A stretch of DNA of 64,000 nucleotides, from assembly GCF_901709675.1 (NCBI RefSeq), contig NC_051097.1, positions 4,082,539-4,146,538 on the forward strand. Direction: 5' to 3'. The notes beneath the pieces were generated by a model. The model was not told the DNA's origin, ran no database searches, and saw only the letters and a list, made by a program, of their open reading frames with translations. This DNA comes from Syngnathus acus (lineage: Eukaryota; Chordata; Actinopteri; Syngnathiformes; Syngnathidae). Shown here piece by piece: positions 49,601 to 57,891 of the stretch. Positions within the stretch are counted from its first letter, which is position 1, and the number at the start of each line of letters is the position of its first letter. The position numbers were made by a program, and so were the translations under genes.

Positions 49601-52600
49601 CAATTTCTATTGGTTCTGGAAATGATGAGAATGGTGAGAAGAAAAACAGATTTGAATCAGTGAGGTGACTTTGAAGGACATTTCGCAAGAAGCCATCAGA
49701 GCAATTACAACACCAAACACGCTGTATCCTCCGCAGGACAACGTCACAAAGAACCCTACTCAAAATGCAGATGACTGCGCAAAGTTGAATGAGAATGGAG
49801 AAATTCAGCTTGAGGGTTGTACTGGCCTTGGTCCATCCATCTGTCAAAAAGGTCAGAAAGTCACGACCTCTCCTTTGCCCTTTGTCTTCTCGTTTATTTG
49901 ATCCCTCTCGCATGCTTGCAGGCAAGGCCAGAGCTTCTCTTCCGCTACTTCCGGCGTCGGCATCAGCGTCAGGTGGGCGTCCCAGCCTGCAGCCCGCATG
50001 CAGAATCTTGTTTGCCCTCAAGTGACTCGAGTCTCGCTTGCAGGCAAGAGTGCAAAGTGCGGCTGGTGGCGGGAGAACCCCGCCAACGACTTCTGCTACC
50101 TGATCAACGCCATGCCCACCAAGACCTGGAAGGAGGCCCGAGACGAGTGCGCCCGCCTCAGAGGCAACCTGCTCGCCATCACCGACTCGAACGAACACAC
50201 CTTCATACGAGGTAGGCCGTCCACAGTCTGCTGCGCTTTTTGGTGCATCTGAAGTGCTTGATGAAATAATCCATGCGGAAGAAAGTTAAATCGAGAGACC
50301 ACCGACTCGCGTCAACATTTTGCCGAGTTTCTGTCATTCCAAAGAAAAGACCAAAAATAAGCTTGTGACCCCCATGAACAAGGACCCAACCCAGACGTCA
50401 CCCGCACTTTGTTTCAGTTCAGCGTTTTGCACTCGCATCTGTAAGATGCTTCAACCTTCTGTTCTGTATTTACCTTTGACCCAAAGGGCTTCTGCCAAGC
50501 GGTTCCTCTTTGTGGTTGGACGCCAGCGACATCATTGTTGAAGTCGGCAGCGAGCAGTCTGACGTTTCCTCACCGAGTTCCGTCCTTTTGGGCGCAAGTG
50601 GGTCTAAAACCTGGCCGATGTTCGGAGGAAGGAAGGAGCGCTGAGCATCTGTGGTCTCTTTCAAGGTAACCCTGGTGACCCCCCCGGCCGACGCTGCAAC
50701 TCCTTACTCCGTGGCAAGGGCGGCATGGAAGTTGTCGATTGCGAGAAGAAGCGCGGCTACGTCTGCAAGAGAAGAGGTAAGACGAGATGCTCGGCCGATT
50801 CTCCCCAATGTGTGTCAACAGACACATTTTTTGTCGTACGTGAGTGTTGATGCAGATGACGCATTTGTCTGAAACTGAGTGCGTAATCCCCAAATGTGTC
50901 CTCAGTCGTTCAGACATGTGAAAGGACCAAAGGGTGGCGCCGCTTTGGCTCCAACTGCTACAAGAAGATGGAGACCACCAACGGTTGGCTGGGGGCTCGT
51001 TACGACTGCGTCTGGGAGGGCGGCGACCTGGTCTCCATCACCTCCGAGGACGAGCAAAGCTTCGTGAAGGAGCAAATGGGCGACAAGCCGTTCTGGATCG
51101 GACATTCCAATCTGGTGAGACGAAAGCGGTGGAATACGTTGACTCTCCGCTGGTACTTAACTGTCACCTGCGATTGCTTTCGGCAGAACTGCGACGTGGC
51201 CTGGTGTCAGTTTTTTGAAGCAGGAGAAAAAAGACTGTCTTTGTCCGACACCGGTGTGACGCCGACCTACACCAACTGGGACTCGCGTCAAGATAGAAGG
51301 TAAGAAGGTCACCTCTTTGCGTCCTTTTGTTGTCAGGCGGAACACACAGCGAGATTATGGACCCCATCTGCGAATTTTGAGAGAGCACACGTATTGATGA
51401 GAAAGGAGGAAAAGCCTCCTAATTGGCACGTTTGTCGGATGTGTTTTTCCTTTTTCCCGACTTTTCTCAACAGCCCCAACAATGAATCCTGCGCTTACGT
51501 CAACCAAGGTGTGTACGTTGACAGTCAGCCTGGAAAGTGGAGACATGGCTCGTGCGGATCCTCATTGGCGTACATGTGCGAGCGGCCGCTCGACGGTAAG
51601 TCCACACGTCCGTTGCGATGTTGACGCTCAAAGGAGAAGAAAATGCAATCATGTTGTCCTCCTGCAGCCTGCCCAGACGGACGACTGTGTTCCTACAAAG
51701 ACTATGGAATCGGCTACAATCGAGTGGAGAGTGAGTGGCAGCGACGTTTTTTTCCACACCTGCACTGTCTTGTGGATTTGTAATCCATGTGTCTTGGTGG
51801 CTTCAGCTTCCTACTGCAACCCTGGCGACTTCCTGTATAGGGACTCTTGCTATCACTTTGAGGGGATGAAGCGAACTTGGGAGGCAGCTGAGAGGTTCTG
51901 CAAAGAATGGAACGGTCACCTGGCCAGCGTCCACTCACTGGTTGATAGCCAATTCTTGGCTGGTGAGCGTCAAGACCAACTGCCGATACCAGCAATCGTC
52001 CCCGAGCGCTTCACAATGTCTGACACGGTGCTCTTCTTGTGCTAAATTTCCTTGCTTCTTTGATATCCCCAAGCTCACGCACCATATGCAGGAGGAGTGC
52101 AATCTTGGGTGGGACTCAAGAAGAACAAGGACAACTTTGAGTGGAGCGACGCAACACCTACGGTAAGTGAAACGTTTAGAGCAGTCTACAAAAGTTGTCA
52201 TTTGCTCAGAATGCAGGTGTCATATCGAATGGCAAAAGTTCCAAGTGAGGACAAATGTGACGAGAAGAGATAAACATTGAATGTGTAAATCATCTGGACC
52301 GTTACCAAGGACAAAGTTGTGGAACTATGTGTGTAGTATTGTAATTTACAAGTGTAATGCAGGTGGGGTGAATCAATGACCCGAGATGAAATAAGTTTAC
52401 AAAATGTATTAAAACCAAAAAAGAATAACAGAACAAACAAAAAAGGACAGCAGGCAGCGGTATATGTGAACAACTGTAAAAAGTGTGTCACTAAACAATT
52501 AAAACTATGTTCTAATCCAACTCCTAAATTCCACATACCTGACAGGTTGTACACCCACACCCAGTCACTCACACACCACGCCTCGACCACCAATCGACCC

Positions 52601-55600
52601 TGTCAAATGAAAACACATTTACCACAAATAATCATACCACAATACTGAAACACTAAAACAAGAATTACCAGATTAGGACGCTTTGCTCCACACACCGTAC
52701 TGCGTGGGCCCAGCGATCTTTCTCGCCATCCACACAAAACTGGCACCTCGCCGCAACGTGGGACTTCCTATTAATACCCTGTCCCAGAGTGCCCCCGCCG
52801 TGGTTCCACTTGACACACAAGAAAACCAAATAAAATGAAAAAAAAAATCAGTGATGATCAAAGTGCAGAATTTCACGGGTCAAAGTTAGATATTTCTGAG
52901 AATAAAATGAGTCTGAAACGCAAGTTGCGATTTAACTGGAAGACAGTTGTAAATTGATATAAAAGTCGTTCAAAAATGGATGAATGGATATAATGTGAGA
53001 AAAGGATCGAGAAAATATTGATTCGTGGGAGGAAAAAAGGACCCAAATGTAGCGGGAAGCAAGACCAAACGCGCCAAAGTCATGTTTGCCGTGTCGTCAG
53101 CAGGGCAACATTGCATGGGTGCGAAACCGGCCAACAGGACGTGGTGATTGCTGTGCGCTATCGCCAACTGGACAAGTTGCGGACTGGCCCTGCACCAATA
53201 GTCGGTCATTCATCTGTAAAAAAGGTCCGAAAATGAAGACCACTCACTTTGCACTTCCATGTGCTCCCTCTATCTAAGAGTGCTAATGAGTCCTCTCTTT
53301 TCCTTGCAGCCAAGGTCCAAGAGTTTCTTCTTCCTCCGCCGGCAGGTTGGCGTCCCACTCGGCAGTCGACACGTGGTCTCTTGTCACCGGTTTGCCCTCA
53401 AGTGACTCGACTCTCGCTTGCAGGCTGGAGTGCAAAGTGCGGCTGGTGGCCGGACCGATCCTCGTCCTCCGACTTCTGCTATTTGATTCAACGCAGGCCC
53501 ACCAAGACCTGGAAGGAGGCGCGAGACGACTGCCTCCGCCGCGGAGGCGATCTGCTCAGCATCACCGACTCACATGACCAGGCCTTCATACAAAGTAGGC
53601 TGTCCGTCTGTCAGGTTACCGTCAGGGCTGTTGAATTCCCCCAACATGGGTGGAGCTCCAGACATCACCTGCGTTTGGTTCCTCTGACAACCTTTAACAT
53701 TTACGCATTCAAATCACGTGCCTCTTCATCGGTACTACCAATGAGCAGTTGGTGTATCTTTGCTCCCCTCCCGGAAGAAGCCGGCAGCGAGCAAAGCACC
53801 AACAGGATTGTTTCAAACGCTTGTTGCACATTTTACCACATATCTCCAAAGGTCTGTACACTTTTCTGCCGAGCTCTCCCTCTCTGTGGTTGGGCGTCAA
53901 CAACAACATCACGAAAGACGGCAGCGAGTGGACTGACGGATCCCCGTTCGCTTACGTGCTCATGGACGGAGGTGGGTCAAAAACCCAACAGATGTTTGTC
54001 TCGGATGTTGCGGAGGAACGGAGCCGAGCATCTGTCGTCTCCTTCCAGATGACCCCGGTGACCTCTCTGGTGCACCCTGTCTTTCCTTACTCACAAGCAA
54101 CGGTCGCTGGAAGTTTGACGATTGCAGGAAGAAAAGGGGCTACATCTGCAAGAAAAGAGGTAAGACGTGACGACGCTCAGACGAGTCTCACAATGTGCTG
54201 ATTCACATCTTTGGCTGTTTTCTTGCAGGAAACACGCCAAAACCTCCGCAGCCTCATGACGGTAAGTCGTCTTAAACAGTGGCTTCAAACAATCCTAGGC
54301 AAAAATGACCTGACGATGCTTTTTCAGGCTTTAAGGAGATCCTTGTCTGCGACAACCATTCTGCTGACCTCGTATGTGAGAGTGAGGGTGAGGGTCAGAA
54401 GCAAGGCCGCATCAGCATCCAGTCCGCCTTTTACGGTCGGCGGAGTGACGATGTTTGCTTGGTGGACAGCGACTCATACGACGACGGTAAGACCTGAGAA
54501 GCCACCATTTTGATGCCGCCAATTAAGGCATTTATCCGCCTACCTCTGAAGGCTCAGTCAGTAGTGTTTTGCTTGGTCTCCTCCCGGAAGTCTCCAAAGA
54601 ACTTTGGCATGCTACAGAACGTAATGAAAATGAACCAATGCTTACAAACCGTTCGGATGCCGGACTGAGTCTGTATGCAGAAACGTGCTCGTTTTGTTCG
54701 ACTTTCTCTTGGTGAACTCATTCAGGTGCATCAATGCTCATCAGGCCTACTCAGACTCACCGATGTGTTGTAACTTGCAGAGTACTGCGGAGTGGAAGGC
54801 ATCCTCTCTTACTACAGGAAAATGTGCAACGGCCACCAAAAATGCCACGTTGAGCTTTTGGAGGACGATTCCTGCCCTGCCCCCTCCAAATATCTGGAGA
54901 TGGTCTATAGCTGCGAACACAAAGGTGGGCTTTACGTCTCGTGATCTTCTGCTCTGCAATCCCAAGAAACAATGCAAGGAGTCCCACGAGGGGACAGATG
55001 GGCAGATTTGTATTTTATTTCCCTTTAAGCATCCGTTCCAAATGAAAATGACTTTTGGCTGTCCTCAGTATGTCTTGACAGTCTGGGCATTGCGGACGGG
55101 CGCCTCACAGACTCTGTCTTCAAAGCCTCCTCCTCGATGGAAGACGCCACCCCAGAAAAAGCCCGCCTCAATGGAGAGTCCTGCTGGAAGCCGTCAAAAG
55201 ATCGTACGCAGATAATTGACAGCTTGGCACTGTGGTCTCCTGAGCGTTCTAATGTCTTGTCCCCTCCAGCCATCGGCAGCTGGATCCAGGTGAACCTCGG
55301 TTACATGAGAAAGGTGACGGGGATCGTGACCAAGGGGTGTGATAGCGCTAATATTGGCTCCTGGAACATCCAACTTGAGATGCAGCTGAGCGTTAATCGG
55401 AGGAAGTGGACAAAATACCCAGACGGGAAGGTGAGTGCAGGGACAATCGAGTCGACCTCAACCTCATCCTCCAAAATTGTCACAACAAACAAGCAAACAT
55501 CCTATTTCTAGTTCATCGGTGGTGGGACTCATCTGCTTGAGACCCCGGCATTTGCTAAGTACGTCCGCATTCTGCCGCTGGAGAGTCATCCAGAATTCGG

Positions 55601-56911
55601 CCTCCGCTTTGACATCTTGGGATGCGCACATGACGGTGAGCAACACAATCTACTGCTTTGCTTGCCGATAACAACAAGCCCAAAACAATGAAGAATGATC
55701 CCGCCTTATGTCCGACAGATGCGATGACCTGTGCCAGACAGTTCAACAGCCTCCACTTGACCGATTCGATGACGTGAGTCACACTTGACACAATGTTTCA
55801 TGACGATGACCACCTGTCATCAATTTCACAACATACGTGTCTTCTGCAGGTTCTACTGTCCACCTGGGTGTGCCAAAGACAAACACTTTGTCTTTGGAAC
55901 ATTGGTCTACTCAGAGGTACGCGATTACCTCACCCACCAGTTGAGTTCTTGTCTGTGACTGCAACTTTGTGTAAACGCAGGACTCGCACATCTGCGCGGC
56001 CGCTATTCACGCTGGCGTCATTCAGAACGACATCGGAGGAGATTGTATTGTGATGCGAGCTCCCAAACAGCCAGTCTACACGGGCTTCGCTGGGAACGGG
56101 ATCATCTCCAGACAGTGAGTGACCAACTTTCACGGAAAAGTCCCATGAAGAGCCACCAGCTAATTATCGCTTTACTATTTGCAGTTCGGACGACCCTCTG
56201 GGTGATTCTTATACGTTTGCAGATGGAGGTGAGTTCAGAAAATATTTCTTTATGTCACGTCAACTGTTGATGACAAGTAAAACTCGATGTCTCACCTGCA
56301 GAGCGCAGATGCTCGGCACCTGACTGGGAGGAGTTTGCGGGTTTCTGCTACAAATTCTTTGAAGACGTAAAGAACTGGGATGATGCTCAACGGGTCTGCC
56401 GTGGTTTTGGTGCCGAACTGATGTCCATTCGCTCCAAAGTGGAGCAGGCGTGGGTTAAAAGTGCCTCTGAGTTTGGTACGTATCCCAACGATTGATTAAT
56501 TAACAGTCTCTGTAGAGCGACCGGATGGGTGGAATATCTGAGAACCAGATGACAGCTTTGTTCTCATCCGTCCTCCGCAGAAACCAGCGATATGTGGACC
56601 GGACTGAATGACCTGGTGCTTCCCGGCATGTTTGTGTGGTCGGACCGCCACAAGGTGACCTTCACCCACTGGGCCGCAGGAGAACCCTACCAGCGTGTCG
56701 GCCTCGGCAAGCACTGCGTGGCTCAGTTATGGCAGGTGGGTGCTCAATTGAGCATTTGGAAGAATACCTTTGCGTTCCACTGAAACTGATGGTTTTCTTT
56801 CAGACTGGAAAATGGAAGCTAATGTCTTGCGCCCAAGTCAACAGCTTCATGTGCAAGATGCCCAAAGTGCACTTTCCAATTACCTCATCGAAGCCACAGG
56901 TAGCACAGTAG
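27573..56911 (+). CDS. Giant secreted multi-CTLD / SUEL / discoidin / LCCL lectin-like protein
   Basis: One gene model of about 90 exons and about 3,400 residues. The order is signal peptide (27573-27651), seven CTLD supermodules (30181-54261), SUEL lectin, F5/8 C, LCCL and a final CTLD, with stop at 56911. Each supermodule encodes CTLD-A, CTLD-B and CTLD-C. They are joined as one gene because every supermodule ends in a splice donor, never a stop, and none has its own signal peptide. Supermodule borders are phase 1 throughout. CTLDs keep the WIGL/WLGL core and paired Cys but lack EPN/QPD and WND, so classical calcium-dependent sugar binding is not predicted. No transmembrane segment is seen, so secretion is inferred. 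Mannose-receptor-like proteins also have CTLD tandems but not this C-terminal combination. Single-gene status needs RNA evidence. Confidence 0.75.
27652..29067 (+). other. Intron 1 of the lectin gene, 5' part
   Basis: No exon is seen. From about 28605 to 29063 the sequence is paralogous to the DNA just upstream of the X-type CTLD-A exons at 33.4, 40.4 and 47.5 kb. Shared landmarks are CCTGTAGCGCCATC and GGTTTTCACCAA. The upstream intron was therefore duplicated along with the modules. Confidence 0.6.
29068..30160 (+). mobile_element. 1.1-kb insertion with solo-LTR ends
   Basis: Comparison with paralogous intron ends (GGCAACTTTGCTG at 33.79 kb) shows that 1093 bp interrupt this site. The insert begins TGTTGG and ends CTTCA, and CAAC is duplicated at 29064-29067 and 30161-30164. 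TG...CA ends with a 4-bp duplication fit a solo LTR. The class (gypsy or ERV) is not resolved, and no coding frame was recognised. Confidence 0.65.
30181..32886 (+). other. Supermodule 1 (type X, decaying)
   Basis: Exons: CTLD-A 30181-30398, 31137-31250 and 31384-31505; CTLD-B 31576-31638, 31713-31868, about 31950-32031 and 32522-32639; linker 32719-32769; CTLD-C start 32841-32886. Three defects are visible. The second CTLD-A exon is 114 nt instead of 113, which breaks the frame into the next exon. The CTLD-B middle exon has AATGG where the paralogue at 34986 has the acceptor AATAG. CTLD-C stops abruptly after about 15 codons, where paralogues continue with DFCYLI. Skipping the truncated CTLD-C exon keeps phase 1 from linker to supermodule 2. 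Confidence 0.7.
30441..31040. mobile_element. 600-bp insertion with inverted ends in the CTLD-A1 intron
   Basis: GGGTCAAACGTTTTG at 30441-30455 and its reverse complement at 31026-31040 bracket AT-rich DNA. The equivalent intron is only 64-72 nt in the other six supermodules, so this block is an insertion. No target duplication was identified. Confidence 0.6.
33524..33720 (+). mobile_element. About 197-bp SINE-like insertion
   Basis: Paralogous introns run from CAGGTGAC straight into the GGTGGC... stretch; here about 197 bp intervene. The insert ends with the GGTGCCGCGCTCGGGAATCA core also seen reversed at 12995-13050. Confidence 0.6.
33810..36425 (+). other. Supermodule 2 (type X): three CTLDs
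   Basis: Exons: CTLD-A 33810-34030, 34097-34209 and 34400-34521; CTLD-B 34592-34654, 34733-34888, about 34968/34987-35051 and 35397-35514; linker 35594-35638; CTLD-C 35710-35877, 36136-36246 and 36315-36425. The 66-nt CTLD-A intron (34031-34096) is a multiple of three with no stop. The donor after 34654 reads GTTGAG where all other copies have GTGAGT. CTLD-C ends in CEKKSGYVC. The frame is otherwise intact. Confidence 0.8.
36574..39339 (+). other. Supermodule 3 (type Y): three CTLDs and linker
   Basis: Exons: 36574-36782, 36849-36961 and 37041-37162 (A); 37234-37296, 37376-37534, 37664-37734 and 38187-38307 (B); 38424-38460 (linker AKVQEFLLPPPAG); 38538-38708, 38930-39049 and 39127-39237 (C); 39307-39339 (linker). 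Type Y differs from X in the end of CTLD-B (NIVWVPN...), in CTLD-C (SLWLGANNK, EWTDGSPFGYM, CRKKRGYIC) and in the extra Pro-rich linker exon. The CTLD-A intron 36783-36848 is again 66 nt and stop-free. Confidence 0.82.
39340..40901 (+). other. 1.5-kb intron between supermodules 3 and 4
   Basis: No exon is seen. It contains a (TG)n/(G)n tract (39615-39648), a dispersed-repeat stretch around 39650-39790, and the conserved DNA that precedes X-type CTLD-A exons. Nearly the whole intron recurs at 46350-47950. Confidence 0.7.
40902..43733 (+). other. Supermodule 4 (type X): three CTLDs
   Basis: Exons: 40902-41122, 41187-41299 and 41531-41652 (A); 41718-41780, 41902-42057, about 42150-42220 and 42685-42799 (B); 42879-42929 (linker); 43001-43168, 43444-43554 and 43623-43733 (C). 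The CTLD-A intron is 64 nt with a GTAAGT donor, so read-through here would shift the frame, unlike in supermodules 2 and 3. CTLD-C keeps WWRENPANDFCYLI and a C-terminal CEKKRGYVC. Confidence 0.82.
43862..46349 (+). other. Supermodule 5 (type Y): three CTLDs and linker
   Basis: Exons: 43862-44070, 44143-44255 and 44412-44536 (A); 44609-44671, 44751-44906, 45032-45102 and 45240-45360 (B); 45446-45481 (linker); 45560-45727, 45940-46059 and 46137-46247 (C); 46317-46349 (linker). The 72-nt CTLD-A intron (44071-44142) contains an in-frame TAG, which shows this segment is truly intronic. The intron before 45240 is only ~137 nt, against ~450 in supermodule 3, so a deletion occurred here. One extra codon sits at the start of the third CTLD-A exon. 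Confidence 0.82.
46350..47950 (+). other. 1.6-kb intron between supermodules 5 and 6
   Basis: Near-identical copy of 39340-40901, with a longer (TG)n tract at 46634-46684 and small indels. No exon seen. Confidence 0.7.
47951..50776 (+). other. Supermodule 6 (type X): three CTLDs
   Basis: Exons: 47951-48171, 48236-48348 and 48582-48703 (A); 48769-48831, 48953-49108, about 49201-49271 and 49737-49851 (B); 49922-49972 (linker); 50044-50211, 50487-50597 and 50666-50776 (C). It is almost identical to supermodule 4, introns included. A few amino-acid changes are visible, for example N to H in the CTLD-B start and R to G near the end of CTLD-B. Confidence 0.82.
50906..54261 (+). other. Supermodule 7 (type Y): three CTLDs and linker
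   Basis: Exons: 50906-51114, 51187-51299 and 51474-51595 (A); 51668-51730, 51807-51962, 52092-52162 and 53104-53224 (B); 53310-53345 (linker); 53424-53594, 53852-53971 and 54049-54159 (C); 54229-54261 (linker TPKPPQPH). The 72-nt CTLD-A intron (51115-51186) lacks the stop seen in supermodule 5 and stays open. CTLD-C is the most diverged of the Y copies (SLWLGVNNN, FAYVLMDG). Confidence 0.82.
52163..53103 (+). other. Enlarged intron in supermodule 7
   Basis: It is about 940 nt, against ~450 nt (supermodule 3) and ~137 nt (supermodule 5). The extra DNA, about 52260-52850, has an ACACCCACACCCAGTCACTC-type patch and no exon or clear transposon ends. The last ~200 nt match the supermodule 3 intron. 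Confidence 0.5.
54328..54924 (+). other. SUEL-type (galactose/rhamnose-binding) lectin domain
   Basis: Two exons (54328-54486 and 54781-54924) encode about 100 residues. The family pattern is present: an early Cys pair (ILVC, DLVC), ISIQSAFYGR with the conserved YGR, then KCHVELLEDDSC and KYLEMVYSC. The usual DPC is DSC here. In other proteins this fold binds L-rhamnose or D-galactose without calcium. Confidence 0.88.
55069..55635 (+). other. F5/8 type C (discoidin) domain
   Basis: Exons are about 55069-55203, 55270-55430 and 55512-55635. Signatures are CLDSLGIADGRLTDSVFKAS at the start, WIQVNLGYMRKVTGIVTKG in the core and KYVRILPLE to ILGC at the end. The fold binds membranes, glycans or collagen depending on the protein. 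The donor of the first exon is the least certain border. Confidence 0.88.
55719..56228 (+). other. LCCL domain
   Basis: Four short exons (55719-55773, 55850-55916, 55981-56114 and 56185-56228) encode a roughly 100-residue LCCL domain. Signatures are FYCPPGC, the core FGTLVYSEDSHICAAAIHAG and GGDCIVMR. LCCL domains occur in cochlin, LGL1 and vitrin, where they act extracellularly in host defence and matrix. Confidence 0.88.
56302..56911 (+). other. C-terminal CTLD and stop
   Basis: Exons are 56302-56475, 56581-56735 and 56804-56911. Signatures are WEEFAGFCYKFF, WDDAQRVC, WTGLNDL, THWAAGEP and CAQVNSFMC. It resembles mannose-receptor-type CTLDs more than the upstream array and is probably an ancestral, single-copy domain. 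GEP is present but without the following Asn, and WND is absent. A GTAGCA at 56900 could act as a donor to a Lys-rich tail ending at 57003, so the exact C-terminus is uncertain. Confidence 0.82.
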
Positions 56912-57891
56912 AGTCCACCTGCCAACAGCAGGATGCCCGTGGAGAAAATCTACAACGGTGCGCCCCAAGGAAGTCATCGAAGAAGAAGAAGAGCAACTTT
57001 TAATACCCTCCCTACTCTGCTCAGTAACTATAAATAGTATCAAAGTTACAATCGGAACACCTCTGCATAAGTTTGTAATTCATACAGTAGCTGCATTTAG
57101 CTTCGCTATTATTAGCCAACAAGATGTCGTGTCCAGATGAAATGTGAACAAGCATGCTATGTTCACTAACACTCGACTCTGCTTGGTCTACTTTGTCTTT
57201 CTTTTCTTTTTTTTTGCACGCTTGACAACTTTGGCTGCCTTTTCGTAAAGAGTTACTCACTGAAAGAACAATACATATTGTACAGAAATCCCAGTGCTTT
57301 GAAAGAGCCCAATCGTAAGAACGTGACAGGCAAGAATAGTCTTGGAGCTGGAATGAAAGTCCAAAGTCGGTTACTGGTATTGTTCTTTGTTTTGTTTTAT
57401 ATTCATGTCGTGTTGTGTTGTCATGTCGTAATCGCCCTTAGAAAAGGGTGCCCAGACTCGACAGCCTTTTGTTTTATTCTGGTTAAAAAAAAACAATATA
57501 TATTTTATGATTACAAATAATGAATTGTGAATCAACAGTGAGCTATGTTACTGCCAATGATGTCTGCAATTGTAGACAGTATTTCACTGGAAGGGTAATT
57601 CAGTATTTTCCATCAGTACTGCAAGTACAAGTCACTGTATATATCATGTAAATTTAAATCCAGCATTTTGATAACTGATGGCAGTTTTTTACTCGATCGC
57701 TGCTGTCAGAAAAATTGTGTTTTCCACTTTTGTTGTTTCTACGGTATGTTACTACATCTACAATTCACTGTATACAATTCATGTATTATTGCATTTTTGA
57801 TTACTGATTGCAGAAGTGGTTTACTCAATCACTGCTGTCAGAAAAATTTTGGTTTTCACTGTCGTTTGATTTTTATTAATTTCAAAATAAA
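56912..57891 (+). other. 3' UTR of the lectin gene, with poly(A) signal
   Basis: Non-coding, AT-rich DNA downstream of the stop. The first good AATAAA is at 57886-57891. Two partly similar stretches at 57660-57720 and 57800-57850 (both ending in CTGTCAGAAAAATT) look like an old local duplication. Confidence 0.5.

Larger units (their letters stand above)
39307..54261 (+). repeat. Tandem duplication, unit about 7 kb (39.3-46.3 and 46.3-54.3 kb)
   Basis: Landmarks recur with nearly constant spacing: linker 39307/46317, CTLD-A4/A6 40902/47951, CTLD-B4/B6 41902/48953, CTLD-C4/C6 43001/50044, CTLD-A5/A7 43862/50906 and CTLD-B5/B7 44751/51807. Introns match almost as well as exons. The second unit is about 0.8 kb longer because of the intron at 52163-53103. 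Confidence 0.92.

Noticed and set aside
30181-54261. CRISPR-like or satellite array
   Set aside because: The repetition is of exon-intron modules of ~2.5-3 kb, not short direct repeats with unique spacers.
27573-56911. Several separate tandem lectin genes instead of one
   Set aside because: No supermodule ends in a stop or poly(A) signal before the C-terminal block, and only one signal-peptide exon was seen. RNA data could still overturn this.
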